From Algoriphagus aestuariicola (GTDB lineage Bacteria > Bacteroidota > Bacteroidia > Cytophagales > Cyclobacteriaceae), in the NCBI RefSeq assembly GCF_017254835.1, contig NZ_JAFKCW010000003.1:310001-374000 (forward strand): a DNA stretch of 64,000 nucleotides, written 5' to 3'. The stretch's first letter is position 1. Every line of letters begins with the position of its first letter. Position numbers and translations under genes: made by a program. Positions 9,078 to 18,323 of the stretch are shown piece after piece. Below the pieces are notes generated by a model. The model saw only the letters and a program-made list of their open reading frames with translations, did not search any database and had not been told where the DNA came from.

Positions 9078-9150
9078 CTTCCATTTTTTCTAGCAAAAAC
9101 GACAAAGGCGCAGAGTATTCCTCAGCGTCTGTCTTGCTTTGTAGCAAATC

Positions 9151-9867
9151 CTAAATTCTCCCCTTCAAAAAATCCTGTCTCAAGTCCTCTGGAAATTTTT
9201 CTATCGCGTATCTCAATGCCGTTCGGGGCATGGATCGGTAATGCTGTTTCAAAAAGGCCATCTCCGCTTCAAAATCCAGATTTCCGATTTCCCGCAGCAT
9301 CCAGCCCACGGCTTTGTGCATCAGGTCGTGAGGATGATTTTTAAGATCCTCGGCCAAAGCCAAGGCATCGTCAAAGTCTCCCTTTTTGATCCAATAAAGG
9401 CTGCTGATCATCGCCACTCGCTGTCTCCACAAATCATGTGAGCCCGCCAAGTGGTAAAACAAAGCCTTGTCCTTATTCCAATAAAAATGCCCCAAAATCG
9501 GATGGCAAGAGGTATCTACCAAGTCCCAGTTGTTGACCCAATCCAGATGATGGAGGTAGAAATCGGCCAACTCTTGCCGCTCGGCCTCCGTTTTGCTCTT
9601 TTCATACCGATACACCAGCGCAATCAGTGCGGTGAGGCGGACCTCATGGTAAGGATTTTGGATTAGCTCCGAGAGATCTCCCAGAGGGATTTCCCGATAA
9701 AATCCCTTGGCAATTCTACGTTGGTCGGGGACTTTTACACCCAAAAAAAGATCGCCTTCCCCATATTCCCCGGGGCCCGCCTTGAAGAACTGCGGAAAAA
9801 ATGCCGCTTTCTCCGGTATCGCCCGGTCTTGAAGGGAATGGATGATCTGCTCTGTCAATAGGCTCAT
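9151..9867 (-). CDS. DNA alkylation repair protein, AlkD-like
   Basis: The 238-residue, mostly alpha-helical protein matches the HEAT-like-repeat DNA glycosylase family (AlkC/AlkD). Recognisable segments are GVKVPDQRRIAK near the N-terminus, YHEVRLTALIALVYRY, WVNNWDLVDTSCHPILG, and the C-terminal LRYAIEKFPE. AlkD enzymes excise positively charged alkylated bases such as 3- and 7-methylpurines without base flipping. WDLVD includes the aspartate region expected to line the DNA-facing concave surface. It has no signal peptide. It follows the TonB receptor gene's 3' end with a gap of 42 bp but is probably unrelated to it. The repair role is inferred from the family. Confidence 0.88.
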   Translation of the reverse strand: MSLLTEQIIHSLQDRAIPEKAAFFPQFFKAGPGEYGEGDLFLGVKVPDQRRIAKGFYREIPLGDLSELIQNPYHEVRLTALIALVYRYEKSKTEAERQELADFYLHHLDWVNNWDLVDTSCHPILGHFYWNKDKALFYHLAGSHDLWRQRVAMISSLYWIKKGDFDDALALAEDLKNHPHDLMHKAVGWMLREIGNLDFEAEMAFLKQHYRSMPRTALRYAIEKFPEDLRQDFLKGRI

Positions 9868-9909
9868 GCCTAAATTTAACCATGATGGGGTTTTCGATCA
9901 CCCTTTCTC

Positions 9910-12339
9910 TCAAAATTCTTCCCCGCCAAGGTCGTCTCCACCCTCTCTGCTGCTTCTACCCTCGGATTTTTCCTTGTAGCCGCCAAAGCGATAGGTAAAG
10001 GAGAGCGTCCCTATTCGCGTTTCCCGCTGGAATGTTCTGGTTTGGATAAACCTTGGGTCAACGGTCTCAATTCGGAAATTCCTCGTGTTGAAAACATCGG
10101 AGACATTTAGATTTATCGTGCCCCGGCCAGCAAGCACATTTTTGCTTAAGCCGAGATTGAGTGACCACTGGGGCAATATTTCCCCCTGCGGCTGCACGAT
10201 CGGTCCCCGGTAGTTGCCCTGAAACTGGAAACTAAACCATTTGGGGATCAACACATTTCCAAGCAGAGTGACTGTCCAGCTGAAATTCTCGTTGCTAAAG
10301 CCTTCTTCTATATTCTCTCCGTTTACTTTTGAATAGAAAAAGTTACCCGTCAAGGTCGCGTCAAAGTTTCGTGCCAGCTGCACCTGGTTTATTAGCTCTA
10401 GCCCGCTTGATATGCGGGTGTCGGCATTTTGACGGGTTTGAATGGCCACGTTGTCGTCAGTGAGATAGGTGATTCTGGTCTCCACATCGGTACTATAGCG
10501 GTGGTAGGCAGTCGCGTTTAGCAGGTATTTTTCCCAACCCTTCCGATAGCCAAACTCATAGGAGTCAGTGAATTCGGGCTGAAGGTAGGGATTGCCAATA
10601 CTTAAATTATACTGATCCCGTACGCGATAAATGGGAGCCAAATCCCATATTCTGGGCCGTGAAACCCGTCGGGAATAGTTTAGACTGAATTCACTCTCCT
10701 TACCGACCTCATAGGTCAGATAGGCACTTGGGAATAGGTTGAAGTAATCGTTTGGTATTTCAGTGTCTCCCTTGACGGTCTTTCCCAAGGTGTTGGTCTG
10801 CTCCGCGCGGAGGCCAAACTGGTAGCCAATTTTGTCCTTTTTGCGTTTGAAGGTGAGGTAGGCAGCGTAGACGTTTTCGGTGTAGTCATAGCTTTCGTTA
10901 AGGCTGTCGACGACGATGGGAACAAAATCGGTATCGACGTCTCCGGTTGCAAAGGTCTGTCCGGAGATCCAGTTGGCAAAGGTACCCTTTAGTCCAGCCT
11001 CCATGCTGCCAAATTCCCCCAAAGGTTTCTCATAGTCGAGCTGCGCCACGACGAGTTCACTTTGGCTTGGCCGGACATTGGTCTGTACTAGCCCCTTTGT
11101 CGGGTTGAGCTCTCCGGCAGAAGAATAATATTGCTGTCTATAGTACTCGTCCGAGTGCCGATCGTCATAGGCATACGACAGGGAGGAATATAGCTTTTGC
11201 CCCAATGAATCGATCTCCCAGGTATAGTTCAGACCGCCTTCCAGATTTTTGCTCCTCCCAATCTCTTCATTTCTCCTGACAAATGAGGAATCCACTATGC
11301 CGTCCTCGCCAATATTTCGCTGGTCGATATCCTCGTATTCCTCTTCGGTCTCAAAATTCCCCTGAAAATAGAAGCCTAGGATTTTACCTCGGCCGAGAGT
11401 CCAATCTGCCCCGGTTCGGATCAGATGATTCTTCTCGAACTCCAAGCCGTCTTGGTCTTGGTCCAGGACCGGAGAGAATCCTTCCAGGTCGGAGATTCTG
11501 GTACCGCTGCCAGATTCGATTTCGCGGCGATCCTGCCAGTTGTACGAAAAAAAGTAATTGGCCTTTTCCTTTCCGTAGTTCAGGTTGATCCCGGCCTGGT
11601 ATTTCTCACGGGTGCCGACTGAGGCATTGACCTGGCCGTTGAATCCTGTTTGTTCATTCTTTTTCAGAATAATGTTAATGATACCGCCGACCCCTGCGGC
11701 ATCATATCGGGCAGAAGGATTGGTGATCAGCTCGACTTCCTTGATACTGTTCGCTGGAAATTGGGAGAGGATACTCTCCATGTCGTCCCCGGAAAGATTG
11801 GATGGCCTTCCGTTGATGTAGATTAGGATATTGCCGCTACCCCGCATGGAGATGCCGCCTTCGTCGTCGACCTGGATCGAGGGCAAAGTCGCCAGCAATT
11901 CGGACGCCGTCGCACCGGTGGCCAAAATGTTGTTTTCGACATTGTAGATCCGCTTATCGACATCGGACTCAAAAATGGATTTGACCCCCTCGACTACCAC
12001 TTCATTTAGATTCTGTGTGTCAGCCTCCAGCTTGACCACGCCTAGATTTACGGTCGGCTTTGCCCCGAGGACAATAGATTCGAAATAGTTTTGGTAGCCA
12101 ATAAAGCCGACCCTCAAAATGTAGCTTCCCGCCGGCGCGCCAAACTCAAAGGCTCCTTCCAAGTCGGTCATACCCCCCGAGATGAGCGTCGAATCCGCCG
12201 GCCTGAGCAAAGAAATATTAGCGAACTCCAAGGGAGCATTTTGGGAAGCATCGCTTACGCGTCCCTTGAGGGTGATCTCTTGTGCCTGAACCGCCACGGC
12301 CAAGAAAATAAATGAAAGCAAAATACAGTACCGGATCAT
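9910..12339 (-). CDS. TonB-dependent receptor, outer-membrane beta-barrel family
   Basis: The call uses the ATG at 12339 (809 residues), because MIRYCILLSFIFLAVAVQAQ is a clean signal peptide; the frame is open 15 codons further upstream. After the signal come a carboxypeptidase-regulatory domain (GRVSDASQNAPLEF), a plug domain (LATLPSIQVDDEGGIS, then IYINGRPSNL) and a long beta-barrel rich in aromatic-ended strands. The protein ends with a short polar tail after the strand LSFTYRFGGY. Receptors of this group have barrels of the OMP_b-brl_3 type and often no adjacent SusD, as here. The substrate is unknown. No energy-transducing TonB gene lies in the window. Confidence 0.9.
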   Translation of the reverse strand: MIRYCILLSFIFLAVAVQAQEITLKGRVSDASQNAPLEFANISLLRPADSTLISGGMTDLEGAFEFGAPAGSYILRVGFIGYQNYFESIVLGAKPTVNLGVVKLEADTQNLNEVVVEGVKSIFESDVDKRIYNVENNILATGATASELLATLPSIQVDDEGGISMRGSGNILIYINGRPSNLSGDDMESILSQFPANSIKEVELITNPSARYDAAGVGGIINIILKKNEQTGFNGQVNASVGTREKYQAGINLNYGKEKANYFFSYNWQDRREIESGSGTRISDLEGFSPVLDQDQDGLEFEKNHLIRTGADWTLGRGKILGFYFQGNFETEEEYEDIDQRNIGEDGIVDSSFVRRNEEIGRSKNLEGGLNYTWEIDSLGQKLYSSLSYAYDDRHSDEYYRQQYYSSAGELNPTKGLVQTNVRPSQSELVVAQLDYEKPLGEFGSMEAGLKGTFANWISGQTFATGDVDTDFVPIVVDSLNESYDYTENVYAAYLTFKRKKDKIGYQFGLRAEQTNTLGKTVKGDTEIPNDYFNLFPSAYLTYEVGKESEFSLNYSRRVSRPRIWDLAPIYRVRDQYNLSIGNPYLQPEFTDSYEFGYRKGWEKYLLNATAYHRYSTDVETRITYLTDDNVAIQTRQNADTRISSGLELINQVQLARNFDATLTGNFFYSKVNGENIEEGFSNENFSWTVTLLGNVLIPKWFSFQFQGNYRGPIVQPQGEILPQWSLNLGLSKNVLAGRGTINLNVSDVFNTRNFRIETVDPRFIQTRTFQRETRIGTLSFTYRFGGYKEKSEGRSSREGGDDLGGEEF

Positions 12340-12572
12340 CTGACTGGAGTTTTGAGATAAGAAAAAGAAAAAAGGAGAAAGCACCGAATACCTCTAATGG
12401 GCGGGGAGTAGAGGAGTAATTCAGTGCATTTCCTGTGAGAAACCACTTTATACTACTAATAACAAGCACTTTGGGTTTAAAAAAACAGCAAATTCTTTCC
12501 AGTCGGACAAGCCGGCGGATAAGCCGAAAGATAGTGGTGTGGACGGGTGGGGAAGATCCTACAGCCTTTGCT

Positions 12573-13436
12573 TCAAAAGCCGAAACATTCCAAAGCTGCC
12601 TGTATCAAGCGCTCAATGGTTTTGTTGGCCTCAGGGTCAAATTTCTTCAAAGGGCGGTTGGCCACGATCGCATTAAGACTGAGCATCTGATGACCGAGCA
12701 ATTCGCCCAGCGCATAATATGCGGCGGTCTCCATCTCGAAGTTGGTAAGCCTTTTTCCGTCAATAGATAAGTCAGAAAGACGCTCCAGCATGAATTGTAT
12801 GCGCGGCTTGAGCACGACGTGTCTTCCCTGTGGGGCATAAAAACCTGGACACGTCAGGGTGATTCCCTTGATGAACTTGCCCTCGACTTTCGAAAGCAAA
12901 TCCGAATCGGCGGCGGCTTGATAAGGCAGAAAGCTCAAATCCAGCTCCTTCTGGATGGCATGGGCAAGATCATGGTTTCCTGCCAAATGGGGATAGAACA
13001 TCATGAGCGTATCCAGTCCTATGCCGATCTCCGAGGCCAGTAGCGATCCTGCTGGAATATCCAACTGCAAACTCCCCGAGGTTCCCAATCGGACAATCTG
13101 GAGCTGCGTCTTTTTGGTTTTCAGCAATCGGCTTTCCAAATCGACATTGACCAGGGCGTCAAGTTCGGTCAGGAGGATTTCGATGTTGTCCGTGCTCATC
13201 CCGGTGCTCATGACTGTTAGCCTCTTCCCATTTTTCCAGCCAGTATGGGTGACAAATTCCCGCTTTTTGATCTTGAAGTCGATCTGTTCAAAGTGTTGGG
13301 AAACCAACGGCACCCTATCCGGGTCACCTACCGTGAAAACAAAAGAAGCCAGATGCTCTGGCTTCAGATGTAAGTGGTAAATGCTCCCGTCGGAATTGAG
13401 GATCAGCTCAGACTCAGGAATGTGTCGGTTCTCCAT
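12573..13436 (-). CDS. nucleoside phosphorylase (uridine phosphorylase-like)
   Basis: The protein belongs to the PNP/UDP phosphorylase family, 287 residues from the ATG at 13436. Motifs are FTVGDPDRV (phosphate-binding start), IVRLGTSGSL, and the nucleoside-binding NFEMETAAYYALGELLGH. These proteins cleave nucleosides with phosphate to give the base and (deoxy)ribose-1-phosphate. The family resemblance favours uridine phosphorylase, but purine specificity is not excluded. The frame is open for 78 codons upstream, but that stretch lies opposite no conserved sequence and within trhO, so I reject it. The chosen start overlaps the trhO 3' end by 23 bp; the ATG at 13451 is an alternative. The overlap indicates one transcript with trhO. 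Confidence 0.85.
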   Translation of the reverse strand: MENRHIPESELILNSDGSIYHLHLKPEHLASFVFTVGDPDRVPLVSQHFEQIDFKIKKREFVTHTGWKNGKRLTVMSTGMSTDNIEILLTELDALVNVDLESRLLKTKKTQLQIVRLGTSGSLQLDIPAGSLLASEIGIGLDTLMMFYPHLAGNHDLAHAIQKELDLSFLPYQAAADSDLLSKVEGKFIKGITLTCPGFYAPQGRHVVLKPRIQFMLERLSDLSIDGKRLTNFEMETAAYYALGELLGHQMLSLNAIVANRPLKKFDPEANKTIERLIQAALECFGF

Positions 13437-14412
13437 GTTGGTGTAGTTCATGGGACGTGGAACGGTAAAGTCCCTTAAAAGGATTGTATCCGTTGGAGTT
13501 TTTTTGGTAGTAGCCGGTGCCGTCATAGGGGCGTTTCTCAGGATTGTCCTTACACTCCACAGAGCAGGCACCTTCCAGCTCCCATCCACACTTTTCACAG
13601 ATAGCCAAGTGCTCGTTGCAGGTTGGATTGGCGCAGTTGACCATGCGGTCGCAGTCGGTCCCGCAGACATGACACTTGGATATCACCTTAGGATTGACCG
13701 AGTTTACATCCACGGCGATGCGGTTGTCAAAGACGTAGCATTTGCCTTCGAAATCCTCTCCTCCAGCTTCCATGCCGTATTTGATGATTCCTCCGTGGAG
13801 CTGATAGACATCCTCAAATCCCTGCTCAAGCAAGAAGGCGGAAGCCTTTTCACACTTGATTCCCCCCGTACAGTAGGTCAGTACTTTCTTGTTTTTCAGA
13901 TGTTCCAGCTCTTTTACTTTCTCTGGAAAATCGCGGAAGTTGTCGATATCAAGCGTGAGAGCATTTTTGAATCTTCCGAGTTCATGCTCATAATTGGAGC
14001 GCACATCGAGGATGACTACGTCTTCCTGGTCTTTGAGCGCCTTGAATTCTTCTGGTTCCAAGTGTTTTCCAGTCCGCACATTTGGGTCTAGGTGGCGCAA
14101 GGAGGAATGGACGATCTCTGGCTTGTATCGGCAGTGGATCTTGGCAAAAGCATGCTTCTCGTGCTGATCTATCTTGAATTCGGTCTTGGCAAATCGAGGA
14201 TCGGCATGGATATAGGCCATGTATTTTTCGCAATCCTCATGCAGTCCGGACACGGTGCCGTTTAGCCCCTCGTCTGAAATGATGATTCGACCGCGGATGT
14301 TGTTTTCCACGCAGAAGAGGTGATGTTCCTCTCGATACGCCTCGGCATTTTCAATCTTGGCGTAGCAGTAGTACAGCAGGATGCTGTAAGGTTTGTTGTT
14401 GTTGTTTTCCAT
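13414..14412 (-). CDS. trhO: tRNA uridine(34) hydroxylase, rhodanese family
   Basis: TrhO (YceA/YbfQ family) makes 5-hydroxyuridine at the wobble position of tRNAs in an oxygen-dependent reaction. The 332-residue protein has the N-terminal ferredoxin-like domain (SDEGLNGTVSG), a central rhodanese domain with the catalytic loop YCTGGIKCE (C181, C187), and a C-terminal Cys-rich tail with repeated CxxC-type pairs (CHVCGTDC, CEKCGW), probably a metal site. Its 3' end overlaps the nucleoside phosphorylase start. A small hairpin (CCCTG/CAGGG) lies just upstream of its start codon. Confidence 0.93.
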   Translation of the reverse strand: MENNNNKPYSILLYYCYAKIENAEAYREEHHLFCVENNIRGRIIISDEGLNGTVSGLHEDCEKYMAYIHADPRFAKTEFKIDQHEKHAFAKIHCRYKPEIVHSSLRHLDPNVRTGKHLEPEEFKALKDQEDVVILDVRSNYEHELGRFKNALTLDIDNFRDFPEKVKELEHLKNKKVLTYCTGGIKCEKASAFLLEQGFEDVYQLHGGIIKYGMEAGGEDFEGKCYVFDNRIAVDVNSVNPKVISKCHVCGTDCDRMVNCANPTCNEHLAICEKCGWELEGACSVECKDNPEKRPYDGTGYYQKNSNGYNPFKGLYRSTSHELHQHGEPTHS

Positions 14413-14465
14413 AACTAGCGCCCTGTTTCGGCAGGGTGTTTGGGATGTTGTATGTTTGAAGTCAG

Positions 14466-14590
14466 ATGTTAATTCGACGTTCGGCGTTCAATACTCTATG
14501 TTCGCTTTTACCTGATTACTGTTTTTTACGAATAAATCGAGGGAAATTTCTCCTGCACCTGCGTACTTCGTTCCTCGTTCCTCGTACCTC
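14466..14590. repeat. degenerate short-repeat intergenic tract
   Basis: This gap contains serial imperfect copies of short words. One set is TTCGACGTTCGGCGTTC near 14473. Another is a TTCGTTCCTCG/TTCCTCGTACC series at about 14566-14590. No reading frame in it looks coding. Similar low-identity pseudo-tandem tracts occur in many Bacteroidota intergenic regions, by memory. No function is claimed. Confidence 0.4.
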
Positions 14591-15226
14591 CTACTTTACT
14601 TTTGCAGCGGGGTTACCGAAGACCGTTTCATTCTTTCCCACCGAGGCTATCACCACCGAGCCTGCGCCTACTCGGGCACCTTTGCCGATAGTCACCCCTC
14701 CGACGATAGTCACCCCCGAACCAATAAATGCCCCCTCTTCTATGGTCACATCGGCATTGATGATGGAGCCGGCACCGATCTGAACAAAATCACCAACCTT
14801 CACTTTGTGGTCGATGATCGCCCCAGTGTGCAAAATGCAGTGGCTTCCCACCTCAGTCCCAGCGCCCACCAACACGTTAGCGTTGATGAAATTGCCGTGG
14901 CCAATGCTCGCATCCGTGGAGATATACGCACGCTGGTGGATGGCGTTTACTGGCTGGACTTTACGGACATCGTGAAGCATCTCTACCAAAAACTTGCGGT
15001 ACTTAGTATCGTCTACCGCCACAAACGCCTCAGTCTTTTTTCCCACCAATTTCAGAAATCCTTCGTCCTCGGTGTTACCCAGAATGGGGATACTATTGAT
15101 TTCGGTACCGTAGATGCTTTCGTCCTCATCCAAAAAGCCGTAGACGATGACCTGGTTGCTGTTAAATATCTCGAGGGCGGGATGGGCTATGCCTTTTGCG
15201 CCAAGAATGATCACCGGTTTGTCCAT
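14591..15226 (-). CDS. NeuD-like acyltransferase (left-handed beta-helix)
   Basis: The protein has 211 residues. The N-terminal half is a small Rossmann-like domain (VIILGAKGIAHPALEIF). The C-terminal half is a hexapeptide-repeat left-handed beta-helix, with repeating ISTDASIGHG, VTIEEGAFIG and VTIGKGARVG turns. This is the sialic-acid/sugar O-acetyltransferase NeuD family, which transfers acetyl or other acyl groups to nucleotide sugars or sugars. The start at 15226 is chosen because an upstream ATG at 15250 falls inside the promoter -7 element and so cannot be on the mRNA. No polysaccharide cluster is adjacent, so its substrate stays open. Confidence 0.82.
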   Translation of the reverse strand: MDKPVIILGAKGIAHPALEIFNSNQVIVYGFLDEDESIYGTEINSIPILGNTEDEGFLKLVGKKTEAFVAVDDTKYRKFLVEMLHDVRKVQPVNAIHQRAYISTDASIGHGNFINANVLVGAGTEVGSHCILHTGAIIDHKVKVGDFVQIGAGSIINADVTIEEGAFIGSGVTIVGGVTIGKGARVGAGSVVIASVGKNETVFGNPAAKVK

Positions 15227-15247
15227 GGAAGCTTTGGTTTTGGCCTG

Positions 15248-15279
15248 CAAAAGTACGGGAAATCACTCGCTTGCGCAAA
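15248..15279 (-). promoter_or_regulatory. Bacteroidota-type promoter for the NeuD-like gene
   Basis: On the minus strand, TTTG (15279-15276) and TACTTTTG (15255-15248) are separated by 20 nt. This is a full match to the -33/-7 consensus. It places the transcript start near 15242 and decides the downstream ATG at 15226 as the gene start. Confidence 0.7.
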
Positions 15280-15282
15280 ATT

Positions 15283-16578
15283 TCATTTGGATTGACCTTT
15301 GAGAAGACTTTGGCCGACTTTGCACGATAAGCATTTTTGGGCTTCGCAAAAGCCCCGAAAGAGTCCTATCATTCCCTGGGAGTCAAAGGCATTGGCAGCT
15401 AGGAAGCCTTTGTCTCCAAACTTCCTGGTAATAAAATTCTGCTCAGCCGGGATCGTTTGAAGCAGGTCAAAGCAACGCTCCTGCCATTCCTCCTGCTGAA
15501 AATAGCGTCCGTATGCAAACCAGAGGGGGATTACAAAATTGATGATCAACAGTTCCAAGGTACCTCCTGAGATGCCCTTTGACGCGATTCTTTCTGTGGG
15601 CTTGCCAAAGGAATAGTGGTATCGCCAATAATCTGAGGGAGCGACTTGGAAGAGCATTTTGAAAGCAGAAAACTCCCGACTGCCTTCCATGACGGACTGG
15701 AGCAAACCGGGAGCCTGCGCAAGTACCGCCGCCAACTGGGCCAATCTCAGCGTCGGAAAGTTGGTGGGTCTTGCCCCCATGAAGTTCCAATGCTGCCGCA
15801 ACATCGGACTGTCCCATTTGAATTTTTTCTGCAAAAAACGATATTCATCAATCAGGTGAGCGACATAAGGCTCTTCGGATGATTCGGGCAACAGCCCCGC
15901 TTGCCCGAGCAACATAGCTTCCAGAGTAGAGATTTGATTTCGGTGTTTTTGCAGGATCTTGTAGGGAACCAATGCCGCCAACTCACCCATAGGGCGGGAG
16001 TTTGTCTTAAACCCATAGCAGGTAAAAAGCCAACGATAGGCCGTCTCCTCCCAGTCGCCCTTGGTTTGGTCGAGCATGTGCAGGATCAGATCAGACTTGT
16101 CATAGAGCCTTCCCACCAGAGCTTTTTCCAATGCCGAAAAACGGATAATCCCTGGCACATTTGCCAAGGCATGCGCACAGGGAAGGTCTGATCTGAAGTC
16201 AAGTAGGCTCTCGTAGTTTCTCCAAACATCCAAAAAGATCCGGCCTTTCAGCTCCAAAGTGGGCATGGATGTGCCGTCATTGCGTAGGACTTCCCGGTCA
16301 TTTTCCCAAACGACATGGAGAATGACCGAATTGTAAGCGGGATCCCCTCCGTGGGAATGCTGCTTCCAATCCGAAGCTAAGCGGTGTACCTCCACATGAC
16401 CGTGAAGCTTGACCCCGTCCAGCACGATGCTTGCATCACGGAAATCTGGGCCTTCGCCCTGATTGTGAAACCCTACCGAAAGGATTTCTATGGATTGGTC
16501 CTCGACGGTTTTGAGGTTTTTTCGGTCGAAGTAGAGATACTTCCAAACCAGCTGTAAAAAGTCTTCCCTGAACTGCAT
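15283..16578 (-). CDS. DUF2851 family protein
   Basis: The call is 431 residues from the ATG at 16578 (MQFREDFLQLVWKYLYFD), the conserved N-terminus as I know the family. The frame is open 25 codons further upstream, overlapping the susD terminator region. Recognisable segments are the family's early NQGEGPDFRDASI, HGHVEVH and HVVWENDREVL, followed by a helical C-terminal half. The protein is soluble without signal peptide. DUF2851 proteins occur across Bacteroidota, and their function is not known to me. It stands between the SusD terminator and the promoter of the NeuD-like gene, so it is probably its own unit. Confidence 0.82.
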   Translation of the reverse strand: MQFREDFLQLVWKYLYFDRKNLKTVEDQSIEILSVGFHNQGEGPDFRDASIVLDGVKLHGHVEVHRLASDWKQHSHGGDPAYNSVILHVVWENDREVLRNDGTSMPTLELKGRIFLDVWRNYESLLDFRSDLPCAHALANVPGIIRFSALEKALVGRLYDKSDLILHMLDQTKGDWEETAYRWLFTCYGFKTNSRPMGELAALVPYKILQKHRNQISTLEAMLLGQAGLLPESSEEPYVAHLIDEYRFLQKKFKWDSPMLRQHWNFMGARPTNFPTLRLAQLAAVLAQAPGLLQSVMEGSREFSAFKMLFQVAPSDYWRYHYSFGKPTERIASKGISGGTLELLIINFVIPLWFAYGRYFQQEEWQERCFDLLQTIPAEQNFITRKFGDKGFLAANAFDSQGMIGLFRGFCEAQKCLSCKVGQSLLKGQSK

Positions 16579-16655
16579 AAAAAATCTGATGACTAAAAGT
16601 TCCTGGAATTTAAAAATTTCTCGAGCAGAATGCAACAGGCGAAATTTCTTCAAAA

Positions 16656-16688
16656 TGAAAAAGCCGCACCCAAAAGGAATGCGGCTTT
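16656..16688 (-). terminator. terminator after susD
   Basis: On the minus strand AAAGCCGCA and TGCGGCTTT form a 9-bp stem with an 11-nt loop, followed by TTTC. It lies about 25 bp past the susD-like stop and closes the susCD transcript. Confidence 0.8.
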
Positions 16689-16711
16689 CGAACTCTATCT
16701 ATTTATTATGA

Positions 16712-18292
16712 TTACTTAGCCCAGAAGATTTTGTTGGTCAGGTTGTCCTCACCCTGTACTACGGAGTAGTTTGGCAGGTTGTAGGTCGCTTCCGAGCCCG
16801 GGTATATCCAGCGATTTGGAGGAAGGCTCTGCTGGTTGGACTGGTCCGTCCAGAAAGTCAGCTCCACCAAGTCAAGTCTTCTCAGTTCTGACCAGTTTTC
16901 GATAGGCTGAACCACGTTGAAGTGCAACCATTTTTGCTCAGCGATCAGCTTCAGCTTAGCCTCTGCTGACGCAGCCGCATCCCATGAAACCGCTCCTTCT
17001 TGCAAGTAAGCCGCCATGTCCGCATCGCTCGGTGCTTCTGGAGCAGGAGTTTCATTGTTGTTGCTGATGCTTCTCAGGTACTGATAGAAGGCAAGCGATT
17101 GCTTGATAGCTTCCTCGTAGTGGGTTTTCGCCATTGCCGCCTGATTGTTTTTCAGGTAATATTCGGCAGCCAAGAAATGTACTTCAGACGCTGTGATAAT
17201 GATGCCAGGAAAATACTGGTTTCTGCTGATCGTAGATCTGTTGTAGATGGATAGCGTATTGGTCGCCACCAATTCAGTTTGGTCTGTCGCATTCATCAAA
17301 GGATCCAGTCCCAAGTATTCTCCTTCAGCTTCCAAGCCGGGCTCAAAAACGTAAGGCAGTCTTGGATCTCCATTTTCAAGCATGTGGTCGATGATGGCTT
17401 TGCTAGCAATGTTGCCGTTCCAATCTTCCAGACCGCTCTGGAATGTGTTTGCGGGCAAGATGGTTCCAAGTGAAAACACATCCCATTGGATATTGTCAGC
17501 GTTGTCAGCCACTACCGGATAGGTCGCTGGATTGGAAAGGATTTCATTGATTTCGGCAGTAGCTCTTGCACCAAACGTGCTGGATCCGCTCACTCTTGTC
17601 AGCATTCTCAAGCGTAGAGAATTGACGTAAGCCTTCCACTTTTCAATGTTGCCTTTGTTAATCAGATCCTGGGTTCTGAATTCAGTCAAGACTGCAGGCT
17701 CAATCTCAATCGTATTCAGCTCATCGGCAAAGCCTGCGAGATCATCCAGCATTTTGGTGTAGATATCTTCAGCGTTGTCATAGCTAGCGTAGGACTTGGT
17801 ATAGTCTCCGCCATTGGTGCTTAGCATACCGGCTGCTGTCCAAGGAATATCCCCGTGGAGATCAACTACCTGCTGAGTGTAGTCGTAGAAGAAAGCAGCC
17901 CCCGTGATCATATAGATACGCTTATCAGCCTTTTCATCTTCCCGAAGTGCGTTGTACACTTTCTCTATCTCACGAAACTGTCCAAGGACATTGTAGTAGG
18001 AATTCCAGCGATCGGTTATTGCTGCAGATCCAGGCACGTACTGATTCTCAACATTCACCCAACCCACTGCCTGATTGTAGCGGTTGTTGGTGATGCGATG
18101 AATGACGAAGTAATTCCAGTAACTGGGAAGTACAAACTCCCGGTTGGAATAGATCATTCCCGAGAACTGCTTTCCAACGGTGGTCTCAGCCAACTTCGAC
18201 GGATCGGTGTATGCGTCCTCGAATTGCGATTCCGTACAAGAAGCCACGCCGGCCGCCAGTAGGACATATAGATATAGACTCTTTATTTTCAT
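16712..18292 (-). CDS. SusD/RagB-like nutrient-binding outer-membrane lipoprotein
   Basis: This 526-residue surface lipoprotein caps a SusC-type transporter and captures its ligand. A lipoprotein signal peptide ends in LAAGVASC (Cys19). It is followed by a TPR-rich helical body: an early FREIEKVYNAL helix, KAYVNSLRLRMLTRV, ILPANTFQSG and the late FLAAEYYLKNNQAAMAKTHYEEAI TPR. The layout fits the SusD-like 2 subgroup (PF12771) better than canonical starch SusD. It is immediately downstream of susC with a 31-bp gap, so the two are co-transcribed. The ligand (glycan, peptide or other) cannot be told from sequence. No glycosidase or sensor is encoded next to the pair. Confidence 0.92.
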   Translation of the reverse strand: MKIKSLYLYVLLAAGVASCTESQFEDAYTDPSKLAETTVGKQFSGMIYSNREFVLPSYWNYFVIHRITNNRYNQAVGWVNVENQYVPGSAAITDRWNSYYNVLGQFREIEKVYNALREDEKADKRIYMITGAAFFYDYTQQVVDLHGDIPWTAAGMLSTNGGDYTKSYASYDNAEDIYTKMLDDLAGFADELNTIEIEPAVLTEFRTQDLINKGNIEKWKAYVNSLRLRMLTRVSGSSTFGARATAEINEILSNPATYPVVADNADNIQWDVFSLGTILPANTFQSGLEDWNGNIASKAIIDHMLENGDPRLPYVFEPGLEAEGEYLGLDPLMNATDQTELVATNTLSIYNRSTISRNQYFPGIIITASEVHFLAAEYYLKNNQAAMAKTHYEEAIKQSLAFYQYLRSISNNNETPAPEAPSDADMAAYLQEGAVSWDAAASAEAKLKLIAEQKWLHFNVVQPIENWSELRRLDLVELTFWTDQSNQQSLPPNRWIYPGSEATYNLPNYSVVQGEDNLTNKIFWAK

Positions 18293-18323
18293 GACGTTTT
18301 TTGGATTAGATTCATTCTGATGA

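Noticed and set aside
12573-13670. Longer nucleoside phosphorylase start (78 extra codons)
   Set aside because: The added stretch lies inside trhO in another frame, has biased composition, and precedes two family-compatible ATGs at 13451 and 13436.
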